From contig QOZR01000013.1 in NCBI GenBank assembly GCA_003576685.1, forward strand, positions 1 through 64,000: DNA of 64,000 bases, in the 5' to 3' direction. How positions within the stretch are numbered: position 1 is the first letter of the stretch; each line of letters starts with the position of its first letter. Both the position numbers and the translations under genes were made by a program. Source of the stretch: Virgifigura deserti. Lineage in GTDB: Bacteria; Pseudomonadota; Alphaproteobacteria; Dongiales; Dongiaceae. Below are positions 43,325 through 51,582 of the stretch, one piece after another. Under the pieces are notes generated by a model. It saw only the letters and a list, made by a program, of their open reading frames with translations, was not told the DNA's origin and searched no databases.

Positions 43325-44149
43325 TCAATGCGCGGCCGGCGTTCCGGCGCCCCAGATATAGATCGAGACGAAGAGGAACAGCCAGACGACATCGACGAAG
43401 TGCCAGTACCAGGCGGCGGCCTCGAACCCGAAATGCTCGTCCGGGGTGAAGTGCCCCTTGTAGGCACGCCAGAAGGTGACAATCAGGAAGATCGTCCCGA
43501 CGATCACGTGGAAGCCGTGGAAGCCGGTCGCCATGAAGAAGGTCGACGGATAGATGCCGTCGGTGAAGCCGAACGCGGCATGGGCATACTCATACGCCTG
43601 AAGCGCGGTGAAGATCGCACCGAGCATGACGGTGAGGGCCAGCCCCTGCAGCATACCCTGGCGGTCGCGCTCGCGCAGGGCGTGGTGCGCCCAGGTGACG
43701 GTCACGCCAGACATTAGCAGGATCAACGTGTTCAGCAGCGGAATGTCGAAGGGATCGAAGGTGCGGATGTTCTCCGGCGGCCAGACGGAGCCGATCGCTT
43801 CGGTCGGGAACAACGCGGCGTTGAAATAGGCCCAGAAGAAGGCGGCGAAGAACATCACCTCGGAGGCGATGAACAGCGCCATGCCGTAGCGCAAGCCGAT
43901 CTTCACGATCGGCGTGTGCAGGCGCTCGTAGGTCGCCTCCTTGATCACGTCGCGCCACCACATGAACATCGTCAGCGCGATCAGGAAAACGCCGATCGGC
44001 AGCACCCAGGGCGTGTAGTCGTGCATGTAGAGCACCAGCCCCACCGCCGCGACGAATCCGGCAAAGGAGCCGAATACCGGCCAAGGGCTCGGGTCGACCA
44101 GGTGGTACGGGTGCTTGTGCTGATGACCGGCGGCGTGCGTGTCGCTCAT
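43325..44149 (-). CDS. ctaE: Cytochrome c oxidase subunit III
   Basis: Membrane subunit of the aa3-type oxidase. 274 aa with seven predicted helices; HPYHLVDPSPWPVFGSFAGF at the start and FEAAAWYWHFVDVVWLFLFVSIYIWG at the end are textbook CoxIII. ATG 44149 is preferred (AAGCAAGGG upstream) over a start at 44188, which would add 13 residues. Confidence 0.96.
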   Translation of the reverse strand: MSDTHAAGHQHKHPYHLVDPSPWPVFGSFAGFVAAVGLVLYMHDYTPWVLPIGVFLIALTMFMWWRDVIKEATYERLHTPIVKIGLRYGMALFIASEVMFFAAFFWAYFNAALFPTEAIGSVWPPENIRTFDPFDIPLLNTLILLMSGVTVTWAHHALRERDRQGMLQGLALTVMLGAIFTALQAYEYAHAAFGFTDGIYPSTFFMATGFHGFHVIVGTIFLIVTFWRAYKGHFTPDEHFGFEAAAWYWHFVDVVWLFLFVSIYIWGAGTPAAH

Positions 44150-44184
44150 CCCTTGCTTATCCTTGCTATGTGGTACGGCGGCCG

Positions 44185-44799
44185 TCAATTGACTGAGCCT
44201 TCTCTTGCTGAATTCGTGTCGTTCGCACCGGTTGCGCTGCTGACCTCCGGCGCGGCATCCGGCTGATCGAGCGCCTCGAAGAAGGTGTAGGACAGCGTGA
44301 TCGTCTTGACCTCGTCCAGGTTCGGATCGTCGAGGATCGCCGGATCGACGAAGAAGCTGACCGGCATGTCGACGCTCTGCCCCGGCTGCAGGGTCTGCTC
44401 CGTAAAGCAGAAGCAGTCGATCTTCGCGAAATACTGGCCGGCCTTGGCCGGCGTCACGTTGAACGTCGCCGTGCCGGTCACGGCCCGGCTCGACCGGTTC
44501 TCCGCCTTGTAGAAGGCCAGCGAGGTCTCGCCGATGGGCATCGTGACTTTCCGCTGCTCCGGATAGAAGGACCAGGGCAGACGGTCGTCGACGTCGGCAT
44601 TGAAGCGGACCGTCATCAGCCGATCGCTGACCACATCGGGCGCCGCATCGGCCCGCTGCGTATAGCCGCCATAGCCGGTCACCTGGCAGAACAGGCGGTA
44701 GAGCGGGACGGATGCGAAGGCGAGCCCAACCATGCCGGCGACGACGCCGAGGAGTATGGCCATGACGCTCAGATTCTTGCTCGCGGTTGTCCTACTCAT
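44185..44799 (-). CDS. ctaG: Cytochrome c oxidase assembly protein CtaG/Cox11
   Basis: Inserts copper into the CuB site of subunit I. 204 aa with one N-terminal membrane helix (VMAILLGVVAGMVGLAFASVPLYRLFCQVTGYGG) and the copper-binding pair CFC in KIDCFCFTEQTLQPGQ. The C-terminal tail DAAPEVSSATGAND is low-complexity. Lies between the CoxF-like gene and ctaE. Confidence 0.95.
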   Translation of the reverse strand: MSRTTASKNLSVMAILLGVVAGMVGLAFASVPLYRLFCQVTGYGGYTQRADAAPDVVSDRLMTVRFNADVDDRLPWSFYPEQRKVTMPIGETSLAFYKAENRSSRAVTGTATFNVTPAKAGQYFAKIDCFCFTEQTLQPGQSVDMPVSFFVDPAILDDPNLDEVKTITLSYTFFEALDQPDAAPEVSSATGANDTNSAREGSVN

Positions 44800-44811
44800 C
44801 CTCGACCGTCC

Positions 44812-44997
44812 TCAGCCGCCGCTCATGCGGATGATGGCAACGATATAGATCAGCACGGCGAAGCCCACCAGGATCAGTAGCAGGGCGATATTCTTCGACC
44901 GCCGATGCCGCTGCTGAAGGCGCGGGTCGCCATTGGCCGGCGGTTGGGAGGTCGCCCGCTCCCCCGGCCCGTTACGATCGCGCTGGCTCACGACCAT
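44812..44997 (-). CDS. Small single-helix CoxF-like protein
   Basis: A 61-aa protein with a basic N-terminus and one membrane helix (SKNIALLLILVGFAVLIYIVAIIRM). Its place between ctaB and ctaG, with a 10-nt overlap with ctaB, is that of the small CoxF/CtaF assembly or accessory protein of alphaproteobacteria. Function poorly known. Confidence 0.8.
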   Translation of the reverse strand: MVVSQRDRNGPGERATSQPPANGDPRLQQRHRRSKNIALLLILVGFAVLIYIVAIIRMSGG

Positions 44998-45929
44998 CCC
45001 CCCAGAAGCCCCGGCGACCGGTCGATGATCAGGAGGGCGAAGAGAAGGAATAGGTACAGGATTGAGAAGCCGAACATCTGCCGCGCGCTGCGTTCGCCCC
45101 GATCACCCTCGCCGAGCAGGACCCGGACGGCCATGAGGATGAAGAGAGCGCCGAGCACCAGGGCGGCCGCGCCATAGACCCAGCCGGCGATGCCGAGCAG
45201 CGTCGGCATCAGCGCCAGGGGAAACAGCAGTAACGTGTAGATCAGCATCTGCCGCTTCGTCGCCTGCGGCCCGGCGACGACCGGCAGCATCGGCACGCCG
45301 GCCTTGGCGTAATCACCCTGGCGATACAGGGACAGGGCCCAGAAATGCGGCGGCGTCCACATGAAGATCAGCAGGAAGAGAACGATCGCCGGAACACCGA
45401 CCTCGCCGGTGACCGCCGCCCAGCCGATCATCGGTGGAAAGGCCCCGGCGGCACCGCCGATGACGATGTTCTGGGGGGTCCGACGCTTCAGCCACATCGT
45501 ATAGATGAAGACATAGAAACCGATCGCCGCCGCCAGCAACCCGGCCGCAAGCCAATTGACGGCGAGCCCCATCATCATCACCGCGCCGAGAGCCAGCACG
45601 ACGCCGAACCCGAGCGCCTCGCTCGCCTCCACGCGGCCGTCCGGAATCGGCCGGCGACGGGTGCGCTGCATCACCGCGTCGATGTCGCGGTCATACCACA
45701 TATTGATGGCGCCCGCGGCGCCCGAACCCACAGCAATGCAGAGCACCGCGACGCAAGCGAGCACCGGATGGAGATCACCGGGCGCGACCACGAGGCCTGC
45801 CAGCCCGCTGAAGACAACGAGCGACATCACCCGCGGCTTCAGCAGCACGAAGAAGTCGGCGACCCGGGCGTCCTCCTCGCGGAGAACGCCCTCGCCCGAA
45901 GCTCCAAGCTGTATACTCGCGTCAGACAC
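44988..45929 (-). CDS. ctaB: Heme o synthase (protoheme IX farnesyltransferase)
   Basis: Adds farnesyl to heme b, the first step to heme a. 313 aa, about nine helices; the first Asp motif is NMWYDRDIDAVMQRTRRRPIP, and the second region is TPPHFWALSLYRQGDYAKAGVPMLP. It lies 68 nt after ctaD. Confidence 0.96.
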   Translation of the reverse strand: MSDASIQLGASGEGVLREEDARVADFFVLLKPRVMSLVVFSGLAGLVVAPGDLHPVLACVAVLCIAVGSGAAGAINMWYDRDIDAVMQRTRRRPIPDGRVEASEALGFGVVLALGAVMMMGLAVNWLAAGLLAAAIGFYVFIYTMWLKRRTPQNIVIGGAAGAFPPMIGWAAVTGEVGVPAIVLFLLIFMWTPPHFWALSLYRQGDYAKAGVPMLPVVAGPQATKRQMLIYTLLLFPLALMPTLLGIAGWVYGAAALVLGALFILMAVRVLLGEGDRGERSARQMFGFSILYLFLLFALLIIDRSPGLLGGWS

Positions 45930-45997
45930 GGCTCAAGACTCCACCCCGGCTACCGGCATCGCCGACCCCGGATCGCTTGATCGATCGCTCGACTCGG

Positions 45998-47605
45998 TCA
46001 CTTGACCCGGGGCAACTCATCGAAGCTGTGGAACGGCGGCGGCGAACTGACCGTCCACTCCAAGGTCGTCGCACCCTCGCCCCAGGGATTGGCGCCGATA
46101 CGCTTGCCGAAGAACACCGTATAGATGGCGATCACAACGAACAGGATCGTTGCGGCAAAGCTGACATAGGAGCCGATCGACGCCACCTCGTTCCACCCGG
46201 CATAGGCATCCGGATAGTCCGGATAGCGCCGCGGCATCCCGGCAAGGCCGAGGAAGTGCATGGGGAAGAAGGTGATATTGACGCCGACGAAGGTCAACCA
46301 GAAGTGTACCTTGCCCCAGAACTCGGGGTACTGGCGCCCCGACATCTTCCCGATCCAGTAGTAGAATCCGGCGAAGATCGCGAACACGGCGCCCAGCGAC
46401 AGTACGTAATGGAAGTGGGCCACCACGTAATAGGTATCGTGCATCGCGATGTCGATGCCGGCATTCGCCAGCACGATTCCGGTAACACCGCCGACGGTGA
46501 ACAGGAAAATGAAGCCGATCGCCCACAGCATCGGCGTGTCGAAGCGGATCGAGCCGCCCCACATCGTCGCGATCCAGGAGAAGATCTTGATGCCGGTCGG
46601 CACCGCGATCACCATCGTCGCCGCCGTGAAATAGGCCCGGGTGTCGACGCCGATGCCGGTCGTGAACATATGGTGCGCCCAGACGACGAAGCCGACCACC
46701 CCGATCGCGACCATCGCGTAGGCCATGCCCATATAGCCGAACACCGGCTTCTTCGAGAAGGTCGAGACGATATGGCTGATCATGCCGAAGCCCGGCAGGA
46801 TCAGGATGTACACCTCGGGATGGCCGAAGAACCAGAACAGGTGCTGGAACAGGATCGGATCGCCGCCACCGGCTGGATCGAAGAAGGTGGTGCCGAAGTT
46901 GCGGTCGGTCAGCAGCATCGTGATCGCGCCGCCCAGCACCGGCAGGGATAGGAGCAGCAGGAACGCGGTCACCAGCACCGACCAGACAAACAGCGGCATC
47001 TTGTGGAGCGTCATGCCCGGCGCGCGCATGTTGAAGATCGTGGTGATGAAGTTGATCGCGCCCAGGATCGACGAGGCGCCGGCAAGGTGGAGCGCGAAGA
47101 TCACCAGGTCGACCGATGGTCCGCTATGGCCTAGGACGGACGCCAACGGCGGATAGATTGTCCAGCCGGTGCCCGCGCCTTGGCCGACGAAGGCGGAGCC
47201 GAGCAGCAGCAGGAAGGCCGGCACGAGCAGCCAGAAGCTGATGTTGTTCATCCGCGGGAAGGCCATGTCCGGCGCGCCGATCATCAGCGGCACGAACCAG
47301 TTGCCGAATCCGCCGATCATCGCCGGCATGACCATGAAGAAGATCATGATCAGGCCGTGCGCGGTGATCAGCACGTTCCACATCTGCCCGTCCGGCTGCC
47401 CATCGACCATCAGGTACTGCAGTCCAGGCACATGCAGTTCCATGCGCATCATCACGGAAGCGGCGCCGCCGAGGAGGCCGGCGATGATGGCGAACACCAA
47501 GTACATCGTGCCGATGTCCTTGTGGTTCGTCGAATAGAGGTAACGACGCCATCCCGTCGGATGGTGGTCGTGATGGTCGGTGTGCTGGACCGTCCCGCTG
47601 CTCAT
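45998..47605 (-). CDS. ctaD: Cytochrome c oxidase subunit I
   Basis: Catalytic subunit of the aa3 oxidase, with heme a and the heme a3-CuB site. 535 aa with 12 helices. The CuB/heme ligands and His-Tyr crosslink are in WFFGHPEVYILILPGFG; HHMFTTGIGVDTRAYFT and DTYYVVAHFHYVLS carry further His ligands. FGNWFVPLMIGAPDMAFPRMNN contains the D-channel Asn. The sequence is of the mitochondrial (A1) type. Confidence 0.98.
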   Translation of the reverse strand: MSSGTVQHTDHHDHHPTGWRRYLYSTNHKDIGTMYLVFAIIAGLLGGAASVMMRMELHVPGLQYLMVDGQPDGQMWNVLITAHGLIMIFFMVMPAMIGGFGNWFVPLMIGAPDMAFPRMNNISFWLLVPAFLLLLGSAFVGQGAGTGWTIYPPLASVLGHSGPSVDLVIFALHLAGASSILGAINFITTIFNMRAPGMTLHKMPLFVWSVLVTAFLLLLSLPVLGGAITMLLTDRNFGTTFFDPAGGGDPILFQHLFWFFGHPEVYILILPGFGMISHIVSTFSKKPVFGYMGMAYAMVAIGVVGFVVWAHHMFTTGIGVDTRAYFTAATMVIAVPTGIKIFSWIATMWGGSIRFDTPMLWAIGFIFLFTVGGVTGIVLANAGIDIAMHDTYYVVAHFHYVLSLGAVFAIFAGFYYWIGKMSGRQYPEFWGKVHFWLTFVGVNITFFPMHFLGLAGMPRRYPDYPDAYAGWNEVASIGSYVSFAATILFVVIAIYTVFFGKRIGANPWGEGATTLEWTVSSPPPFHSFDELPRVK

Positions 47606-47627
47606 GATCCGTTCCTTCCTCTACGCC

Positions 47628-48467
47628 TTAGTTCGCGCTCTGCGTCTGGGCCACGGTCGTCGTCGGACCGTCGACCCGCGCGAAATTCTGCTGAGCCTCG
47701 GCGACCCACTGCGCGAACTCTTCCTTCGAGACCGCCTCGACGGCGATCGGCATGTAGGCGTGGCCGACACCGCAGAGTTCCGAGCACTGGCCGTAATAGA
47801 CGCCCTCCTTCGTGACGCGGAACCAGGTCTCGTTCAATCGGCCGGGAACGGCATCCTTCTTCACGCCGAAGCCGGGAATCGCCCAGGAGTGCAGCACGTC
47901 GCTGCCCGTCACTAGAACCCGGATGTTCGTGTCGACCGGCACCACGACGCGGTTGTCCGTCTCCAGCAGCCGGAGCTGTCCGGGACCGAGGTCCTCTTCC
48001 GCGACAGGGAAGGCATCGAAGGTAAAGTTGCCGTTGTCCGGGTACTCGTAGGACCAGTACCACTGATGGCCGACCGCCTTGATGGTCATGTCGGCATTTT
48101 CGACGTGGTCGGTGAAGTACAGGATCTTGAAAGACGGGATCGCGATCCCGACCAGGATCAGGACCGGCACAACCGTCCAGATCACCTCGATGACGGTGTG
48201 ATGGGAGGTTCTCGAGGGAACCGGGTTCCGCCTCTCGTTGAAGCGGACCATCACATAGATCAGCAGCGCCAGAACGAAGACCGAGATGGCGGTGATGATC
48301 ACCAGCAGCCAATTGTGGAATTCATGGAGCATTTCCATCGTCGGCGTGGCTGCCTCCTGGAAACCCAACTGCCAGGGCTCCGGAGCGCCCGCCAACGCCG
48401 GCGCCGCCAGCGCGGCAGCCGAAACCGTCAGCGTTCCGAGAAACGCAAAACCTCTCGCCAAAGACAT
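47628..48467 (-). CDS. ctaC: Cytochrome c oxidase subunit II
   Basis: Takes electrons from cytochrome c through the CuA centre. 279 aa with a signal peptide (FAFLGTLTVSAAALAAPALA), two helices, and a periplasmic cupredoxin domain with CSELCGVGHAYMPIAV as the CuA ligands and HSWAIPGFGVKKDAVPGR. ATG 48467 is chosen for GGAGAGA directly upstream. First gene of the cta operon. Confidence 0.96.
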   Translation of the reverse strand: MSLARGFAFLGTLTVSAAALAAPALAGAPEPWQLGFQEAATPTMEMLHEFHNWLLVIITAISVFVLALLIYVMVRFNERRNPVPSRTSHHTVIEVIWTVVPVLILVGIAIPSFKILYFTDHVENADMTIKAVGHQWYWSYEYPDNGNFTFDAFPVAEEDLGPGQLRLLETDNRVVVPVDTNIRVLVTGSDVLHSWAIPGFGVKKDAVPGRLNETWFRVTKEGVYYGQCSELCGVGHAYMPIAVEAVSKEEFAQWVAEAQQNFARVDGPTTTVAQTQSAN

Positions 48468-48770
48468 TCTCTCTCCGTCCAAGCTCGCCCCACCAAATCG
48501 GCCCGAATCGGCGCCATCACGAGCACCGGCGGGACCGGGCGAAAGGTCCCCCGCCACTCGACCGTTCGTGATGTTCGCTGGCAAGGCCCCCCAAGAGCGT
48601 CGACCCCGCCGCGGCGGAACCTACACGGACGGTAGCAACATCACAAGTCCCGGAAAGCCGGGCGCCGCTTGATTCCGCGGGGAGTCCAGCCGCTTCCCGC
48701 GCGGTTCGGACGCTCTTATAGAGCTCCAGACTTGCGAGAGGGTAAATGTGCGACGATCTGTCGCGGCGAG

Positions 48771-48801
48771 GGCGGGCGCGCCAATGGATGGCGCGCCCGC
48801 C
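48771..48801. repeat. Perfect 12-bp inverted repeat
   Basis: GGCGGGCGCGCC (48771-48782) and GGCGCGCCCGCC (48790-48801) with the 7-nt spacer AATGGAT. Very stable as RNA or DNA cruciform. No T run follows, so it is not a classical terminator. It may insulate the cta operon from the cassette at 48.9 kb. Confidence 0.6.
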
Positions 48802-48846
48802 TCTGCGGTCATCGCCCTCCGCCCCATTCCGCGGGCAGCCATCCCG

Positions 48847-48904
48847 AAAATAGGCCATTGGCCTATAATTCCCTTTGCGTTCCATAGGCCAATGGCCTAT
48901 TTTT
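48847..48904 (+). promoter_or_regulatory. Twin palindromes flanking a TATAAT box (candidate operator)
   Basis: ATAGGCCATTGGCCTAT (48850-48866) and ATAGGCCAATGGCCTAT (48884-48900) are each near-perfect palindromes, and each is the reverse complement of the other. With flanking A and T runs the whole is a 20-bp perfect inverted repeat with a 17-nt loop. TATAAT at 48864-48869 lies between the centres. The SD and ATG of the small gene follow at 48915-48926. It fits an autoregulated promoter or a hairpin terminator (T4 tail). Confidence 0.6.
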
Positions 48905-48925
48905 ATGAACAAAAAAGGAATACCC

Positions 48926-49066
48926 ATGCGAATCGAGCTCGCGCCCCGCGATGTGGCGAGCGGCTGTTCGGCACTGTCGCGCGCCGTCTTCGACCATGAC
49001 GCCCGAGCCGTGGCATTCGATGCGAGCGCCGCCGCCCGGTCCCAAGGCGGGAGGATCGCGTCATGA
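48926..49066 (+). CDS. 46-aa protein of unknown function
   Basis: ATG 48926 with AAGGAA 5 nt upstream opens a 46-codon frame: MRIELAPRDVASGCSALSRA, then VFDHDARAVAFDASAAARSQ. Its stop overlaps the ATG of the next gene (ATGA), a good sign of real translation and coupling. No family recognised and no membrane helix. The twin palindromes lie just upstream. Confidence 0.5.
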   Translation: MRIELAPRDVASGCSALSRAVFDHDARAVAFDASAAARSQGGRIAS

Positions 49067-49476
49067 CCGATACCACCGGTCGCTTCGCGCGCCCGCCGCG
49101 TTCGGAGGCGGATATCCTTGCCGAACTCGGACAGCTGGAGCGCCGTTACAACGGCCCGCACGACCGCAGCCGGCTTCTCGACGAAGCGGCCCAGCGCCAC
49201 CGCTGGGAGCACTACCGTCCACGGGCCGTGCTACGGGCAGATTTGCTGCGCTACGAGAACATCCGGGCCGAGCATCTGCGGTGGCTGCGCATCTCGGTCC
49301 GCCAATTCCGCGCCGTGCTGCGACGGCCGGACTCCGCGGGTCGGGCGCACCAGATCGCCTTCGCCCGCGACGCCATCCAGCACAACAAGGAGTCGGTGCG
49401 GATCTGGAGCGAGAAGGTCGCGGACGCGCGGGCGAAGCTCAAAAGGGCGAGTTTCCGGACCGTGGCGGCGGAATGA
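49063..49476 (+). CDS. 137-aa helical protein of unknown function
   Basis: Charged, Arg-rich and mostly helical: EADILAELGQLERRYNG, HRWEHYRPRAVLRADLLRYE, WLRISVRQFRAVLRR and HNKESVRIWSEKVADARAKL. Probably a coiled-coil or nucleic-acid-binding protein; no family recognised. Coupled by ATGA to the 46-aa gene. It belongs to the small-gene island between ctaC and tldD. Confidence 0.6.
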   Translation: MTDTTGRFARPPRSEADILAELGQLERRYNGPHDRSRLLDEAAQRHRWEHYRPRAVLRADLLRYENIRAEHLRWLRISVRQFRAVLRRPDSAGRAHQIAFARDAIQHNKESVRIWSEKVADARAKLKRASFRTVAAE

Positions 49477-49538
49477 GGCGAAAGCGTCGCGGCGGGCTAC
49501 AGCGTCCGCAGAGGTGCAGATCACTGCGGGAGAGGGTC

Positions 49539-49574
49539 GCCAGAACACAAGATTTGGCCAGAACACAAGGTTTG
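49539..49574. repeat. 18-bp tandem direct repeat
   Basis: GCCAGAACACAAGATTTG (49539-49556) is followed at once by GCCAGAACACAAGGTTTG (49557-49574), with one mismatch. They lie 18 bp before the GTGACA -35-like element of the HTH gene, a usual place for activator or repressor sites. Confidence 0.6.
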
Positions 49575-49591
49575 GTAGGTCTGGAGGTATC

Positions 49592-49620
49592 GTGACACTA
49601 ACAGCTGGATCGTCTATGAT
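49592..49620 (+). promoter_or_regulatory. Candidate promoter for a leaderless HTH gene
   Basis: GTGACA at 49592-49597, 17-bp spacer, TATGAT at 49615-49620. Transcription would start about 49627, directly at the ATG 49628, and no Shine-Dalgarno is visible, so the mRNA may be leaderless. Confidence 0.45.
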
Positions 49621-49627
49621 CTTGGTC

Positions 49628-50038
49628 ATGATCGATGGGGAGTTTCGCGAGACACTTGCCTCGCTCGACCTGACGCAAGCTGATTTTGGCCGGATCCTGC
49701 AATATCTGTCCGGTCAGCCGGCAGACCGGGGAACCATCAACCGATGGGCCACCGGCCGCCGGGCGGTTCCCCCGACCGTTGTCGCCATCCTGCGGCTCTG
49801 GGGCATGCTCCCTGAGAGCCGCCGCAGGCAAATCCTGGACGCGGCACCACCTCTCGCAGACCGATCCTCGTGGGGCGCTTCTAAGACTCGCGATTCGAGA
49901 GGTTTGGCTGACCGGCGGAGTGCCACCGACACCCGCACCGGTTCCGGCCCGAGACCGATGGAGGTGTCGTCATGTCCAGAACCATTCGAACCCACGGCAG
50001 CACAAGCCCCGCTGCCGCGCCCGCCGAAGACGCCCTGA
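49628..50038 (+). CDS. Small helix-turn-helix-like protein
   Basis: 136 aa. The first 75 residues look like an Xre/YdaS-type HTH: SLDLTQADFGRILQYLSG, then GTINRWATGRRAVPPTVVAI and LRLWGMLPESRRRQIL. The LTQxDFGRxL and INRWxxGxxxVP pattern is the helix 2-turn-helix 3 of such proteins. The C-terminal 60 residues are disordered and overlap the next gene by 67 nt, so this tail may be an accident of the frame. ATG 49616 is another possible start. Likely regulator of the neighbouring cassette. Confidence 0.55.
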   Translation: MIDGEFRETLASLDLTQADFGRILQYLSGQPADRGTINRWATGRRAVPPTVVAILRLWGMLPESRRRQILDAAPPLADRSSWGASKTRDSRGLADRRSATDTRTGSGPRPMEVSSCPEPFEPTAAQAPLPRPPKTP

Positions 50039-50367
50039 CGGCACTCACCGAAGAGTGGCGAGAGGTCGTCGCCGAGCAGGCGCGGTTGTGGAAACTGTAT
50101 GATGACGCGGAGGGTCGTCCAGAAGAGGCGGAACTGGAACGGCGGTTTGAGGCAACTCTAGATCGTCGGTTCGCCCTGGAGCGCCGGATCGTCGCCACGC
50201 CGGCCCTTACGCTCGCGGGCGTCGCCTTCAAGCTTCAGGTATTGCGTCTCCTCATGGCCGAGAGCCGGCCGTGCGACAAGGCATCGCAAGCCGATGAGCG
50301 TTTTGACGTCGAAAAGCGGTTCGCGCTGTCCGCGCTCCGCGATGTCGAGCAGATGATCGGCGCTTAA
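49972..50367 (+). CDS. 131-aa coiled-coil protein of unknown function
   Basis: ATG 49972 has GGAGGTG about 6 nt upstream. The product is helical: LTEEWREVVAEQARLWKLYDD, ELERRFEATLDRRFALERRI, then ATPALTLAGVAFKLQVLRLL. The PAxTLAGVAxKL segment recurs in small proteins of alphaproteobacterial mobile DNA as I recall, without known function. Its stop overlaps the stop of the convergent dehydratase gene. Confidence 0.65.
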   Translation: MSRTIRTHGSTSPAAAPAEDALTALTEEWREVVAEQARLWKLYDDAEGRPEEAELERRFEATLDRRFALERRIVATPALTLAGVAFKLQVLRLLMAESRPCDKASQADERFDVEKRFALSALRDVEQMIGA

Positions 50368-51365
50368 CCGCCGGAGAGTGCCTGTTCGGCCGCGCCGATG
50401 TGGCGGGCATAGGTCGCGGTATCGATGTTCGCGCCGCAGACGATGAGCCCAACGCGCTTGCCCCGAAGCTCGTCGCGGAGCGGGCCCATGAGCGCCGCCG
50501 TCGCGGCGGCCCCGGCCGGCTCGACCGCCAGCTTCATGTCCCGGAACAGGAGGTGCATCGCCCGCCGCAGGGCATCATCGTCGACGAGGACGATCCGTTC
50601 GAGGTTCCGGCGGAGGATCCCGAAGGTCAGGGGCATGGCGTACGGTGCCCCGAGGCTGTCGGCAATGGTGTCCACCCTGTCAATCGCCATGGGCTCGCCG
50701 GCGGCGAAACTTTTGGACAAAGTGGGCGCACCCTCGGGCTCGACGCCGAAGACCCGGCATTCGGGCCAGACCGCCTTGAGTGCGCTCGAGACGCCGGCGC
50801 TCAGGCCGCCACCGCCGATCGGGATGATCACGGCATCGAGGGCGTCGCCCGCCTGACGGCAGAGTTCCCACCCCAGCGTGGCGGTCCCGAGGACCGTGAA
50901 GGGCCCTTCGAACGGATGGACGAGGGTCAGCCCCTCGGTCTCCTCGATCCGGCGCACCGTGTCGAAGGCCGCCGCGATCGTGTCTGCGAGCACGACCTCG
51001 GCACCGTACTGCTTGCATCGCTCCACCCGGAACGGGCTCGCCGTCTTCGGCATCACGACCTTCGCGGAGGTTCCCAGAAGCCGCGCGGCGTAGGCGACGG
51101 CGATGGCGTGGTTGCCGGCGCTTACCGCCGTCACGCCGCGCGCCGCCTGCTCGTCCGGCAGGTTCAACATGACCGAGAGGGCCCCGCGCGGCTTGAAGGT
51201 CCCGGTGTGCTGGAAGAGCTCCAGCTTCAGGAGGACATCGGTTTCGGGACCGACGGCCTGGGCGAGATCGGCGCTGCGCCAACGATGCACCGGCGTCTCC
51301 ACGATCCGGTCGCCGAGTCGGGCGCGCATTTCAGCGATTTCGTCGACCGTCGGGGGAGTCACCAT
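50364..51365 (-). CDS. Threonine/serine dehydratase (PLP fold type II)
   Basis: Deaminates threonine or serine to the 2-oxoacid. 333 aa; PLP lysine in FQHTGTFKPRGALSVML, phosphate-binding VIIPIGGGGLSAGVSSALK, and SAGNHAIAVAYAARLLG. No C-terminal regulatory ACT domain, so it is the short catabolic/racemase-like type rather than biosynthetic IlvA. A serine racemase or hydroxyaspartate dehydratase is possible. It lies between the small-gene cassette and tldD. Confidence 0.88.
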   Translation of the reverse strand: MVTPPTVDEIAEMRARLGDRIVETPVHRWRSADLAQAVGPETDVLLKLELFQHTGTFKPRGALSVMLNLPDEQAARGVTAVSAGNHAIAVAYAARLLGTSAKVVMPKTASPFRVERCKQYGAEVVLADTIAAAFDTVRRIEETEGLTLVHPFEGPFTVLGTATLGWELCRQAGDALDAVIIPIGGGGLSAGVSSALKAVWPECRVFGVEPEGAPTLSKSFAAGEPMAIDRVDTIADSLGAPYAMPLTFGILRRNLERIVLVDDDALRRAMHLLFRDMKLAVEPAGAAATAALMGPLRDELRGKRVGLIVCGANIDTATYARHIGAAEQALSGG

Positions 51366-51582
51366 CGCTTCGCCTCCTTCATTCTTTCTGGCATTCTTCC
51401 CGGCATTCTCGCCGGGTGCTGGCCGGGGCGGGATGATACATCAGAGCCGAAGCAGATAAAGCGCCTCTCACGAGAGCCGGCCGCGGTGACATCGCGGGCG
51501 AACGCGCCTATATCTCCAACAGGCAATCGCGCCACGAAACGACCGAACCCGCGCAGACCCACGCAGACTAAGGAATTCATCG

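Larger units (their letters stand above)
48468..48925. other. Intergenic region between ctaC and a small gene cassette
   Basis: 458 bp without a convincing gene. The left part must hold the ctaC promoter. It contains a GCTCTTATAGAGC dyad at about 48711, a perfect 12-bp hairpin at 48771-48801, and the twin palindromes at 48847-48904. Short open frames on both strands show no family features. Confidence 0.5.
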
